From contig CALFNL010000141.1 in the NCBI GenBank assembly GCA_937902875.1, forward strand, positions 1-37,199: a stretch of 37,199 bases of DNA. The letters run 5' to 3'. This DNA comes from an uncultured Bacteroidota bacterium (lineage in GTDB: Bacteria > Bacteroidota > Bacteroidia > Chitinophagales > Chitinophagaceae). This document shows, one piece after another, positions 7,531 through 15,441 of the stretch; position 1 is the first letter of the stretch, and every line of letters begins with the position of its first letter. Under the pieces are notes generated by a model. It did no database searches. It had not been told where the DNA came from and worked only from the letters and a program-made list of their open reading frames with translations. Made by a program: the position numbers and the translations under genes.

Positions 7531-7956
7531 TTAGTTTTCGATTTTTTTCAGATCCCGGAAAGCGATGAATTGTTGGGAGGCCTCATCCATATAACTCACC
7601 TGATCCAATTCCCCTGCAATGAACCAGAATCCCAATTTCACCTGTTTCTGATCCTTGATATTGATACCGCAGAGGGTAAAGGTCATGTGGCTGTCGAGGG
7701 AATCCTTCTTGATATCGCTCACCTTGATAGTTACTATAGTGGGTTTGTCCTGGCAAATCGTTATCAGGGAAACCAGGCTGTCTCTGATCAGGATATTTGA
7801 AATCAGGTTACCCTCACTATCTACGTAATAGGATTTCTGTTGAGTGTCGTACTTTACGTATTGCACATAGGTTGAAGAGAAATTGTATGATCCATCCTGG
7901 GCCTCAAGACTTGCACCTATCAAACAAACCAGGGCCACTGCAAGAATCTTTTTCAT
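7531..7956 (-). CDS. Secreted protein of unknown function
   Basis: I do not recognise this 141-residue protein. It begins MKKILAVALVCLIGASLEAQ, a standard signal peptide, so the mature protein of about 120 residues is periplasmic or surface-exposed. The remainder is rich in Asp, Lys, Ser and aromatic residues with alternating hydrophobic positions (for example TIVTIKVSDI and QVKLGFWFIAGELD), suggesting a small beta-rich fold. It has two cysteines (ICQ and TLCG) that could form one disulfide. It reads as a normal gene in composition. The glycosidase gene ends 175 bp upstream and the DinB-like gene starts 233 bp downstream, both on the same strand, but the gaps argue against one operon. Confidence 0.6.
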   Translation of the reverse strand: MKKILAVALVCLIGASLEAQDGSYNFSSTYVQYVKYDTQQKSYYVDSEGNLISNILIRDSLVSLITICQDKPTIVTIKVSDIKKDSLDSHMTFTLCGINIKDQKQVKLGFWFIAGELDQVSYMDEASQQFIAFRDLKKIEN

Positions 7957-8131
7957 AAAAATTGATTTCCATTATATAACGTGAAAGGGTGCCCTGAAAT
8001 GATTACGACCGGGCTGTTTTCGTTTTTTGGGCTTTTTTTGAAGATAATTGGGCTTCATCGATGGATGGATGAATCCCTCAATCAGCAATTAGTTTGCTTA
8101 CTGCCAGGGTTAGACGGGAAGTGAGGATTTT

Positions 8132-9934
8132 TCAGGAGCAGGCATACAATTCCACCCTGAGTTTCATGGGATCATTTTCAGATGAGGAACAAAGGATATC
8201 AAGTGGCAGCCGGGGATTGAAATTACTGCCAGGTAACTCGGCGGCGCCCCATGAGAGTCCGCTCCAGATCATTTTATCATATTGAATTCTCAGCGGAATT
8301 TTTTTCCCATTTTGTATAACCTCAATGCGGAGCATTTCGTCCATTTTTTTGCCATCCGGCGGTGCGCCTCCCCATGACCGGTGGGGAAGGCCATCTGCTC
8401 CAAACTGCTGCAGGAGGATTCGGATATTTTTCCCCGCCGGCGCGTTCAGCTTCGCCGCAACCTGGTTCTTGTTGGATTCTTTGAAATCGGCATTCAATTT
8501 TTCAATGGTATTTGGAATATGGTTGGACTCCTCAATGCCCAAATCATATTTCCTATCAGCATATTCTCCCCACCCCGTCACGGCCATTTGCTCGGGACCC
8601 AATAATATTTTATTGGCTTTTAATTCAGGACGGAATCCCTCATCCGTAAATAATATGCTTCCGGATTCATTTGCTTCAACAGGCAGAATTATTTCCTTGA
8701 AGCCTTGAGTGGGATTGACCACGGTGATCAATTTTCCCGTTATGGCTTCATACATGAAACCATAAGGCTCCCGATGTCCCGGAATTGCGCCGAAGGTGCC
8801 GGCAGTTCCATATCGCTGCAATTTATTGAACATTTGCTGGGTCTTGGCAAACCAGGAGGCATCGGTATCACCTAGCAATTCCAGATTACCGTGATATACA
8901 TTTGCCCATCCTCCGCGGGCGAGTTCCATAATGAGCATGCTTTTCCAGGCATGATTCGCGCGATAATAACAAGTTCCGGTCTTCCCGATCATGAATCCGC
9001 AATTATCAATACGTTGTAGTGGTAATCCGTTGAATTCAAATTGGCGAACCATGTGGTCGCTGTAAATATCCTGTGAACGCCAGAAATTGATGGCGGGTAC
9101 ATCTGATATCCGGGGATCGCCGCTATAAAGTGTATCAAAAACATCCATCCATCTTGGATCAATGGTCTTTCGGAAATCTGTTACAGTATCGTCCATTTCG
9201 CCGCCAAATCCATTGTAGCCGGTAATAAGTACCTCGGGGTTTCTATAACGGAATTGCTTAAGCATATCCATGAATGCCAGGCGATTCATTTCTTCAATTT
9301 CAGAAGGAATATGTACTTTTTTCACCGCTTCTGTAGCCGCAAAAAAATACGCGAAATCAAATTTGAAAAGCCTCACTCCCTTATCGGCCCAAATCTGCAG
9401 TGTTTCGGCCAGGTGCCTGAGATAGCCGCCACTGAAGAGGCAGAGTATATTAGGATCAGTCGCCAATGAATCTTTCCATTCGGGAATAATGTCTAAAAAA
9501 GGCCCGCTTCGCGTAGCCACCAGGTTAGTGGAGAACCACATGCCGGGTTTGATATCGTTATCCTTACAGGTTTGCAGCCATTTGTCTGGTCCGTTTGGCC
9601 AATGTTGCCGGTTCCAGGTACGGTATCCGCCAGCCCTGCTAAACCAAAAGGCATCCATCACATAATAGTCAAAATGAACTCCATTTTTCTTGAGACGAAT
9701 GAGCTCCTGCAATTCACGCATGGCCAGTTCTTCCGTTAGGGGAATATTGTCTGAAAGTTCGTCATAGGAAGACCAGTTGTTATAAATATTTACCGGCCTT
9801 TTGAGACCGATGGGAAGCATGTGTTGATTAGATTCCTCTATCAAGGAGCCCTCGAAATTCCTGAGTTCCTGTGAAAATGGATAAAAGGCGAGGCTCCAGC
9901 CAATTGTATTTCTGAAGAATTGTCGACGCTCCAT
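8132..9934 (-). CDS. Clan GH-D-like glycoside hydrolase (alpha-galactosidase-type), exported
   Basis: A 600-residue protein related to melibiases and other clan GH-D alpha-glycosidases. The N-terminus MERRQFFRNTIGW looks like a twin-arginine signal. A (beta/alpha)8 barrel spans about 45-350: YYVMDAFWF at 91-98, KPGMWFSTNLVA at 129-140, and VRLFKFDFAYFF at 187-198, where Asp193 in K-F-D fits the clan nucleophile. The acid/base is probably Asp273 or Asp278 in SGDPRISDVP. A beta-rich C-terminal part follows (about 370-600), longer than the usual barrel cap. The sequence differs enough from classical alpha-galactosidases that substrate is uncertain; activity on alpha-galactosides is the default guess. 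It lies 73 bp downstream of the creatininase-like gene and may be co-transcribed with it. Confidence 0.75.
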   Translation of the reverse strand: MERRQFFRNTIGWSLAFYPFSQELRNFEGSLIEESNQHMLPIGLKRPVNIYNNWSSYDELSDNIPLTEELAMRELQELIRLKKNGVHFDYYVMDAFWFSRAGGYRTWNRQHWPNGPDKWLQTCKDNDIKPGMWFSTNLVATRSGPFLDIIPEWKDSLATDPNILCLFSGGYLRHLAETLQIWADKGVRLFKFDFAYFFAATEAVKKVHIPSEIEEMNRLAFMDMLKQFRYRNPEVLITGYNGFGGEMDDTVTDFRKTIDPRWMDVFDTLYSGDPRISDVPAINFWRSQDIYSDHMVRQFEFNGLPLQRIDNCGFMIGKTGTCYYRANHAWKSMLIMELARGGWANVYHGNLELLGDTDASWFAKTQQMFNKLQRYGTAGTFGAIPGHREPYGFMYEAITGKLITVVNPTQGFKEIILPVEANESGSILFTDEGFRPELKANKILLGPEQMAVTGWGEYADRKYDLGIEESNHIPNTIEKLNADFKESNKNQVAAKLNAPAGKNIRILLQQFGADGLPHRSWGGAPPDGKKMDEMLRIEVIQNGKKIPLRIQYDKMIWSGLSWGAAELPGSNFNPRLPLDILCSSSENDPMKLRVELYACS

Positions 9935-10007
9935 TTCAGCTAGTGATTAATGAATCTGGGCTATAGGTAGTTATTTGAATAAGCATGATTGCAATAAGAG
10001 GCGATTC

Positions 10008-10862
10008 TTATTTTTTGAATTTATCAAAATATTCTTTCTGCAGTTCCAGTGTTTTGGTGTCTGCCTTTATTGCTTTCAGTGCTTTTATTAGAGATTCTAC
10101 CGTATGCTCCGTGAGGAATTGCCCCAATTCCCTGGTGGCTTTGGCGCCTTCGCCCGCATAATGATTCGGAAAGCTGGCATACCACCATATTGCGGTATAT
10201 ACTCCGGCAGGCAGCATTAATCGTTTTTGATTTTCTCCAGACTCCTGGGTGGCACGATCCATTTTTACAAGATCCGGACGAAGATACAGCAGGGTAGAAG
10301 TCTCTCTTTCACCGGCATGCTGGTCGCCCAGGGGATCGGATTTTCTCAGCTTCTTCAGCTTTTCATTGAACGCAGAATCCTGAGCAGGCTCAAAAAAATA
10401 TACCGCATAATTGCGGGGTTTTTCGAGGCGGGTTTGAATGAAATACCTGATCAATTGCGGATTTCCACCGTGTCCATTTATGATTATGATCTTATCGAAT
10501 CCATTGCGGCCAATTTCATCGCAGGTAGCTTCAAGCATGTCCCATACCACACGGCTGGGAAGGGCGAAGGTTCCGTACTGGTGCTTCGCTTCATTGATCT
10601 GTCCATAGAAATAATCGGGGAAAACCACCGCGTACTCTTTTTTAGTGGCGCGGGATGCCCATTCACGCACATGTATCAGGTCGGAACCGATGGGGTCATG
10701 AGGACCGTGTTTTTCCAGGATGCCAATCGGGAGAATGCAGGTTTTGGAAGATTTTTCAAGGGCAAGAGGCCAGTCACTGGCTACTAATTCATCCCAACGG
10801 CTGGGAATTTCTTGCGCGGCGGCCGAGCTACAAATAAGAAAAAGGACTAATACAATTTTCAT
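10008..10862 (-). CDS. Secreted creatininase-family amidohydrolase
   Basis: A 284-residue protein whose first 17 residues (MKIVLVLFLICSSAAAQ) form a signal peptide. The creatininase fold is clear from its metal-binding motifs: PIGILEKHGPHDPIGSD with Glu50, His52 and Asp61; INGHGGN with His131; and QHAGERETS at 181-189. Family members hydrolyse cyclic or linear amide bonds (creatinine, and FAPy or mycofactocin-peptide type substrates) using two metal ions. The secreted form is unusual because well-studied creatininases are cytoplasmic. It lies upstream of the glycosidase gene on the same strand with 73 bp between them. The substrate is unknown; true creatininase activity is unlikely to be safe to assume. 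Confidence 0.85.
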   Translation of the reverse strand: MKIVLVLFLICSSAAAQEIPSRWDELVASDWPLALEKSSKTCILPIGILEKHGPHDPIGSDLIHVREWASRATKKEYAVVFPDYFYGQINEAKHQYGTFALPSRVVWDMLEATCDEIGRNGFDKIIIINGHGGNPQLIRYFIQTRLEKPRNYAVYFFEPAQDSAFNEKLKKLRKSDPLGDQHAGERETSTLLYLRPDLVKMDRATQESGENQKRLMLPAGVYTAIWWYASFPNHYAGEGAKATRELGQFLTEHTVESLIKALKAIKADTKTLELQKEYFDKFKK

Positions 10863-11152
10863 GGATTTTATAATTTATGTTGGTGAGAGATAAAGTGGGA
10901 GCAGGTTAGACAGTTTATTTTCCAGTGTCAGGACACCGAATTCCTCCCCTTATAGTTACCAGAAAGTTAGTACAAAAACTGCTGTCTTGCACATACACGC
11001 CCAAATTATTTATTGAGTGAATTAGATATTCATGATGCAGATTTCATCAAAACAATTAATTTTAGTTCCCAGTGTGAGGTTGCAAGAGCGTATCAGTTTC
11101 ATTAAATTCCCAATTTTTTCAGCCGACCTTTTAAAGAAACGCCTTCACCATC

Positions 11153-12262
11153 ATGCAAGAAAATGCCTTAACCCAGCGTCTTTATTCTCTCGATGCACTT
11201 CGTGGATTTGATATGTTCTGGATCATAGGAGGAGAAGAGATCTTTCACAATCTTTTCAAGATTACGGGCTCACCGTTTTGGGGAGCCATTTCCAACCAGT
11301 TTACACATCCTGATTGGAATGGATTTCATGCGTACGACCTGATTTTCCCTCTCTTTCTTTTTCTGGCAGGTGTTGCAACGCCTTACTCGGTGGGGCGGGA
11401 ACTTGAAAAAGGGAAGACCCGCCGGCAATTATTATGGCGCGTGATCAAAAGAGGATTGATACTTGTGTTGCTGGGCATCATTTATAATAATGGGTTGCAA
11501 ATAAGGCCACTGGACCAGATGCGTTTTCCGAGTGTATTGGGGCGTATAGGTCTCGCTTATATGTTTGCCAATATCATTTACCTCTATACCAAACGAAGGG
11601 GACAATATATCTGGTTTGCCGCCCTGCTCATCGGGTATTGGTTGCTGTTATTATTTAATTCGGCGCCTCTCTATCCAAGGGGCGATTTGACAATGGAGGG
11701 CAATTTTGCCTCCTTTATTGATCGCAACATTATTCCTGGCAGGCTTTACCTTGTGATTCACGATCCGGAAGGGTTGATATCCACAATCCCCGCCATTGCC
11801 ACGGGTTTGCTGGGTATATTCACTGGAACTTTGCTTAGGAACAGCAAATTTAGCCAACGAAATAAGGTGCTGCGCATGGTAGCGGCGGGTGTGATCTTTT
11901 TGGTGCTTGCTCAGGTTTGGAACCTGGTATTCCCGATCAACAAAAATTTATGGACAAGTTCCTTTGTGCTGCATGTAGGAGGTATTAGCCTGCTCTTGCT
12001 GGCACTTTTCTATTTTATTATTGATGTTCTTGGTTTTAAAAAATGGGCTTTTTTCTTGAAGGTGATTGGCATGAATTCAATCCTGATCTATATGTCGGGC
12101 CGATTCATAAATTGGGAATATAGCGCCAGAGGCTTCTTCCAATGGGTAGGGCAACTGGTAGATAATCCTTATAACATACTGGTAATGGTATTCTGCTACC
12201 TGCTGGTAAAATGGGCATTCCTCTACTTCCTCTACCGGAAAAGAGTTTTTCTGAGGGTGTAA
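11153..12262 (+). CDS. NagX-like / DUF5009 multi-spanning membrane acyltransferase
   Basis: A 369-residue inner-membrane protein with about ten hydrophobic segments. It carries the family hallmarks: RLYSLDALRGFDMFWI at the N-terminus, HAYDLIFPLFLFLAGVATP around 62-80, FPSVLGRIGLAY around 123-134, and NKNLWTSSFVL near 265-275. The family is related to heparan-alpha-glucosaminide N-acetyltransferase, and Bacteroidota members (often called NagX or DUF5009) sit in amino-sugar and glycan-use loci. It may transacetylate a sugar in the periplasm, but bacterial substrates are poorly known. The aldo/keto reductase gene follows on the same strand after 123 bp. No sugar-specific genes flank it closely, so context does not narrow the substrate. 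Confidence 0.85.
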   Translation: MQENALTQRLYSLDALRGFDMFWIIGGEEIFHNLFKITGSPFWGAISNQFTHPDWNGFHAYDLIFPLFLFLAGVATPYSVGRELEKGKTRRQLLWRVIKRGLILVLLGIIYNNGLQIRPLDQMRFPSVLGRIGLAYMFANIIYLYTKRRGQYIWFAALLIGYWLLLLFNSAPLYPRGDLTMEGNFASFIDRNIIPGRLYLVIHDPEGLISTIPAIATGLLGIFTGTLLRNSKFSQRNKVLRMVAAGVIFLVLAQVWNLVFPINKNLWTSSFVLHVGGISLLLLALFYFIIDVLGFKKWAFFLKVIGMNSILIYMSGRFINWEYSARGFFQWVGQLVDNPYNILVMVFCYLLVKWAFLYFLYRKRVFLRV

Positions 12263-12385
12263 GTACTCCGGGGCCAGGAAGGCCTGATTAAAAAAATGCA
12301 AATTCAATAAAAAGCATGCGCCGGATTGCGGATGGCCTGCTAATGTCAGGAAAATTTTCTGGCTCAACTCTAAATCTTTACTCGA

Positions 12386-13282
12386 ATGAATTACCGGTCA
12401 TTGGGAAAATCTGATTTAAGCGTCAGTGAGATCGGTTTCGGGTGTATGTCACTGGGAGAAGACCAGCATGCGAACGGGCAGTTGATTAACCGGGCCATTG
12501 AAACCGGTATCAATTTTTTTGATACGGCTGATCTCTACCAAAAAGGTGCCAACGAAACCAGCCTCGGTAACATGTTGAAGGGGCGGAGGAAGAGCCTGAT
12601 CATCGCTACCAAAGTGGGCAATCAGTGGCGGCCCGATGGGAGTGGCTGGGACTGGAATCCCCGGAAAGAGTATATACTCGCATCTGTGGAGGGAAGCCTG
12701 AAGAGGTTGCAAACCGATTATATTGATCTCTATCAGTTGCACGGAGGAACTATCGATGACGCCATTGATGAATCTATTGAAGCGTTTGAAATTCTGAAGG
12801 CGCAGGGAAAGATCAGGCATTATGGGATTTCTTCCATCCGTCCGAATGTGATCAGGGAATATGTGAAACGCTCGGGCATTGTAAGCGTGATGATGCAGTA
12901 TAGCCTGCTTGACAGGAGACCAGAAGAAACATGCCTGACATTATTAAAGGAGCATGATATTGGGGTGCTTTCAAGGGGAAGTTTGGCAAGGGGACTCCTG
13001 GTTTATAAGCCACCTGAATCTTATTTGAAATATGATAGCTCCGAAGTGAGGAAGGCGGCTTGCGCCATCAGGTCCCTTTCTTCCGAAAAGCGGTCTCCAG
13101 CCCAAACCTCAATCAGGTTTGTGATCCAAAATCCAGCTATCAGCTCCGCGGTTGTTGGTATAAGAACCCTGGACCAATTGGAAGATGTAGCTTCCGCTTC
13201 TCATGCGCCCTGGCTCACTGAGAATGAAATGCGGACTCTAAGAGAATCGGTTATGGCAAACCGGTATGACCAGCACCGCTGA
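12386..13282 (+). CDS. Aldo/keto reductase
   Basis: A 298-residue cytoplasmic NADPH-type oxidoreductase. The catalytic tetrad is visible: Asp and Tyr in FFDTADLYQKG (about 44-54), Lys in IIATKVG (about 72-78) and His in YQLHGG (about 116-121). The C-terminal nucleotide-binding segment includes QTSIRFVIQNPAISSAVVG, as in the YdhF/YajO-like group of single-domain reductases. Length is slightly short but normal for this subgroup. It would reduce an aldehyde or ketone, or act in reverse on an alcohol; substrate cannot be told. It stands 123 bp after the NagX-like gene and converges with the nucleoside hydrolase gene, whose stop lies 7 bp beyond its own stop. Confidence 0.88.
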   Translation: MNYRSLGKSDLSVSEIGFGCMSLGEDQHANGQLINRAIETGINFFDTADLYQKGANETSLGNMLKGRRKSLIIATKVGNQWRPDGSGWDWNPRKEYILASVEGSLKRLQTDYIDLYQLHGGTIDDAIDESIEAFEILKAQGKIRHYGISSIRPNVIREYVKRSGIVSVMMQYSLLDRRPEETCLTLLKEHDIGVLSRGSLARGLLVYKPPESYLKYDSSEVRKAACAIRSLSSEKRSPAQTSIRFVIQNPAISSAVVGIRTLDQLEDVASASHAPWLTENEMRTLRESVMANRYDQHR

Positions 13283-13288
13283 TCTTTA

Positions 13289-14293
13289 TCATCGAGGCTG
13301 ATGCATGATCAGGGTATTAATTGCATCCTGCACTATTTCGGGAGGGCAATTTTCTATAAGGCGGAAATGACCTTTGCCCTTTGGGTTCCAGGTATCACTC
13401 CCATCATCGGCAACCAACATGCGACCTTCCTGGATCCGATACCAGGGCCGCCATCCTTTTATGGCCACCAGCACAGCGGTTTCATCCCAACTCATTCTTC
13501 CTGCAGAATCTTCCGGTGACTGCGGAATGCTGATTCTGAAAACATCCTTCACAGGGCTGTGTATGATAGAATCGTTATGTATGAGTGGCAAACCCGTTTT
13601 GATCTTCATGCCAATTTCAAATCCACTCAGCAACACAGGCCCGCTCCATTGTTCAAAGACCATTTTGGAAGAGGCAGCATCCCTTTCCACGTTGAATTCC
13701 TTTCCGGAGGGAAACCTGCCAGCCATGCATACAAGCTGCTTTACTTTCTGTTTCACCAGGTCTTGCCCGTTGAGGGGTGAATATTGATCGGGTCCTGACC
13801 TAAGCAGGTCTGCCAGGTTGGTGAGAAAACCCACTGTTACGATGGTGACAGAATGCGGCCCCTGGCTCGATAGTATCTTACGGTATAGCTCAACCGCATT
13901 TGTTGCATCATCATTTTTTAAATAATAATGAGGATAGCGGGCCAGTAAAGTATCTGTCCAGTGCTGTTTGTCGCGCAATTCCAGCCCATGGCCTTTAGGC
14001 GTGCCAATGGGAATATCCGGCTTCTTGAAATAAGTGTTGAAAACATTCAGCACACCAGCTACTGATTCATACCTGGTGCTGGCAATCGTGGCCAGAATTT
14101 TCGCCTGTCCGCTATCGGCGAGAGCATGTAAAATAGCAATAGCTCCCACATCGTCGTAATCGGGACCCATATCTGAGTCAAAGATTATGTGGGCAGGTTT
14201 TGAGGGAATAGATTGAGATATTGCCTTGACCGGGCAGGCCAGCAATAGAATCCAGGGCACGATCCGAAGTGATATCATTATTTTGCGATTCAT
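13289..14293 (-). CDS. Secreted inosine-uridine-type nucleoside hydrolase
   Basis: A 334-residue protein with a signal peptide (hydrophobic core IVPWILLLACPV, residues 11-22) followed by a nucleoside hydrolase domain. The Ca2+-binding Asp cluster is FDSDMGPDYDDVG at 38-50, the family's DxDxxxDD motif. A further segment SVTIVTVGFLTNLADLL matches the conserved TNLA stretch, and the late catalytic/ligand region is MSWDETAVLVAIKG, with the conserved D-E-T. The enzyme splits ribonucleosides into ribose and base; here this would happen outside the cytoplasm. I took the ATG at 14293 over a TTG two codons upstream. It ends a reverse-strand cluster after the transporter (131 bp gap), ADP-ribosylglycohydrolase-like gene and ribokinase, fitting release of ribose for import. 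Confidence 0.88.
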   Translation of the reverse strand: MNRKIMISLRIVPWILLLACPVKAISQSIPSKPAHIIFDSDMGPDYDDVGAIAILHALADSGQAKILATIASTRYESVAGVLNVFNTYFKKPDIPIGTPKGHGLELRDKQHWTDTLLARYPHYYLKNDDATNAVELYRKILSSQGPHSVTIVTVGFLTNLADLLRSGPDQYSPLNGQDLVKQKVKQLVCMAGRFPSGKEFNVERDAASSKMVFEQWSGPVLLSGFEIGMKIKTGLPLIHNDSIIHSPVKDVFRISIPQSPEDSAGRMSWDETAVLVAIKGWRPWYRIQEGRMLVADDGSDTWNPKGKGHFRLIENCPPEIVQDAINTLIMHQPR

Positions 14294-14424
14294 GAGCAAG
14301 TTTATTAAATGTAAATCAGCATTAATTCGTGCTGGATGAATCAGACTCTGGGTGAATCCATGTTCATAATATTGGGTTGCACGTTAGAAAAACCATGGCG
14401 CTTGATTTTACGAGTAAATCTTAC

Positions 14425-15426
14425 TTAGAAATTCCTCGCCAAGATGATCAAAGCCAATCCGGCTGCATATAATAATAACATAATCATGAGAACTCTATTG
14501 GTTCCCGCTGGAGCATTCCTGAATTCTTTCCACACATAAATGCCCCAAAGCGCCGCAACTATGGTGGCGCCCTGCCCCAATCCATAGGAAATAGCCGGGC
14601 CCGCCTTACCCGACGCGATGATGCTGAACGACATTCCGATGCACCATATAATTCCACCCAGAACGCCCATTAGGTGATTGCGAAAACTGCCATGGAGATA
14701 ATCTGAAAATGAAACGGCATTACCCGCAAAGGGCTTGCGCATGATGATGGTGTTGAATAAAAGATTGCTCAGGAAAATACCAATCGAAAAAAACACAACC
14801 GCGGTATAAGGACTCAATTTACCCGGTTCCAAAAGGAGAAAATCGGGAGAGATGGAATCTGCCACAAATTTGTAAAACACACCCATCAGGCAGCCGCTCA
14901 CCACTGAAAGCATAAGCCCCCTCGAAGAAACGGCCCCAGATCCCTTCTGCATTTTCCTGTAGGCGGAGGCATTCAGTACGATGGCTATAATAATCAATGC
15001 CACGCCGCCGAAAAGTAATAGGATATTTCCCACAGGGTTACTGATATAATTTGTGATTACTCCAAGTGCAAGGGCAATGCCAATGCCTACGGGGAAAGCC
15101 ACAGACATGCCGGCAATTGAAATGGCGGCCACCAATAAAATATTGGCCAGGTTAAAGATTACGCCTCCTAAAAGGGCGCTTCCTAAATATTTTACCTGCG
15201 CCTGTTCCAGATCGGTCAGGAATCCCCGTCCTGTTTCGCCATTACTACCAAGGGTAAGCGCAAAAATGAGTGACGTTAAAAGGATGCCAAAAGCATAGTC
15301 CCAATAGAATAATTCAAAACGCCAGCTTTTGGATGCTAATTTCTGGGTATTGGCCCAGGAACCCCAACAAAGCATGGTTATGAAACAAAATGCTACGGCG
15401 GCGGGATAACTTTCAATGACAAACAT
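14425..15426 (-). CDS. Sugar transporter of the DMT superfamily (GRP/RhaT-like), likely ribose
   Basis: A 333-residue integral membrane protein with about ten transmembrane helices. The N-terminal MLCWGSWANTQKLA and the later FNLANILLVAAISIAGMSVAFPVGIG resemble the glucose/ribose porter and RhaT group of the drug/metabolite transporter superfamily, where a W-G-S-W segment marks helix 1. A second half-repeat begins near SYGLGQGATIVAALWGIYVWKEF. It should be a proton-coupled sugar importer in the inner membrane. Ribose is inferred from its neighbours: it starts 15 bp after the ADP-ribosylglycohydrolase-like gene and precedes the nucleoside hydrolase, with ribokinase at the head of the cluster. 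Another pentose or a nucleoside is possible. Confidence 0.8.
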   Translation of the reverse strand: MFVIESYPAAVAFCFITMLCWGSWANTQKLASKSWRFELFYWDYAFGILLTSLIFALTLGSNGETGRGFLTDLEQAQVKYLGSALLGGVIFNLANILLVAAISIAGMSVAFPVGIGIALALGVITNYISNPVGNILLLFGGVALIIIAIVLNASAYRKMQKGSGAVSSRGLMLSVVSGCLMGVFYKFVADSISPDFLLLEPGKLSPYTAVVFFSIGIFLSNLLFNTIIMRKPFAGNAVSFSDYLHGSFRNHLMGVLGGIIWCIGMSFSIIASGKAGPAISYGLGQGATIVAALWGIYVWKEFRNAPAGTNRVLMIMLLLYAAGLALIILARNF

Positions 15427-15441
15427 ATAGGAGGATCTGAT

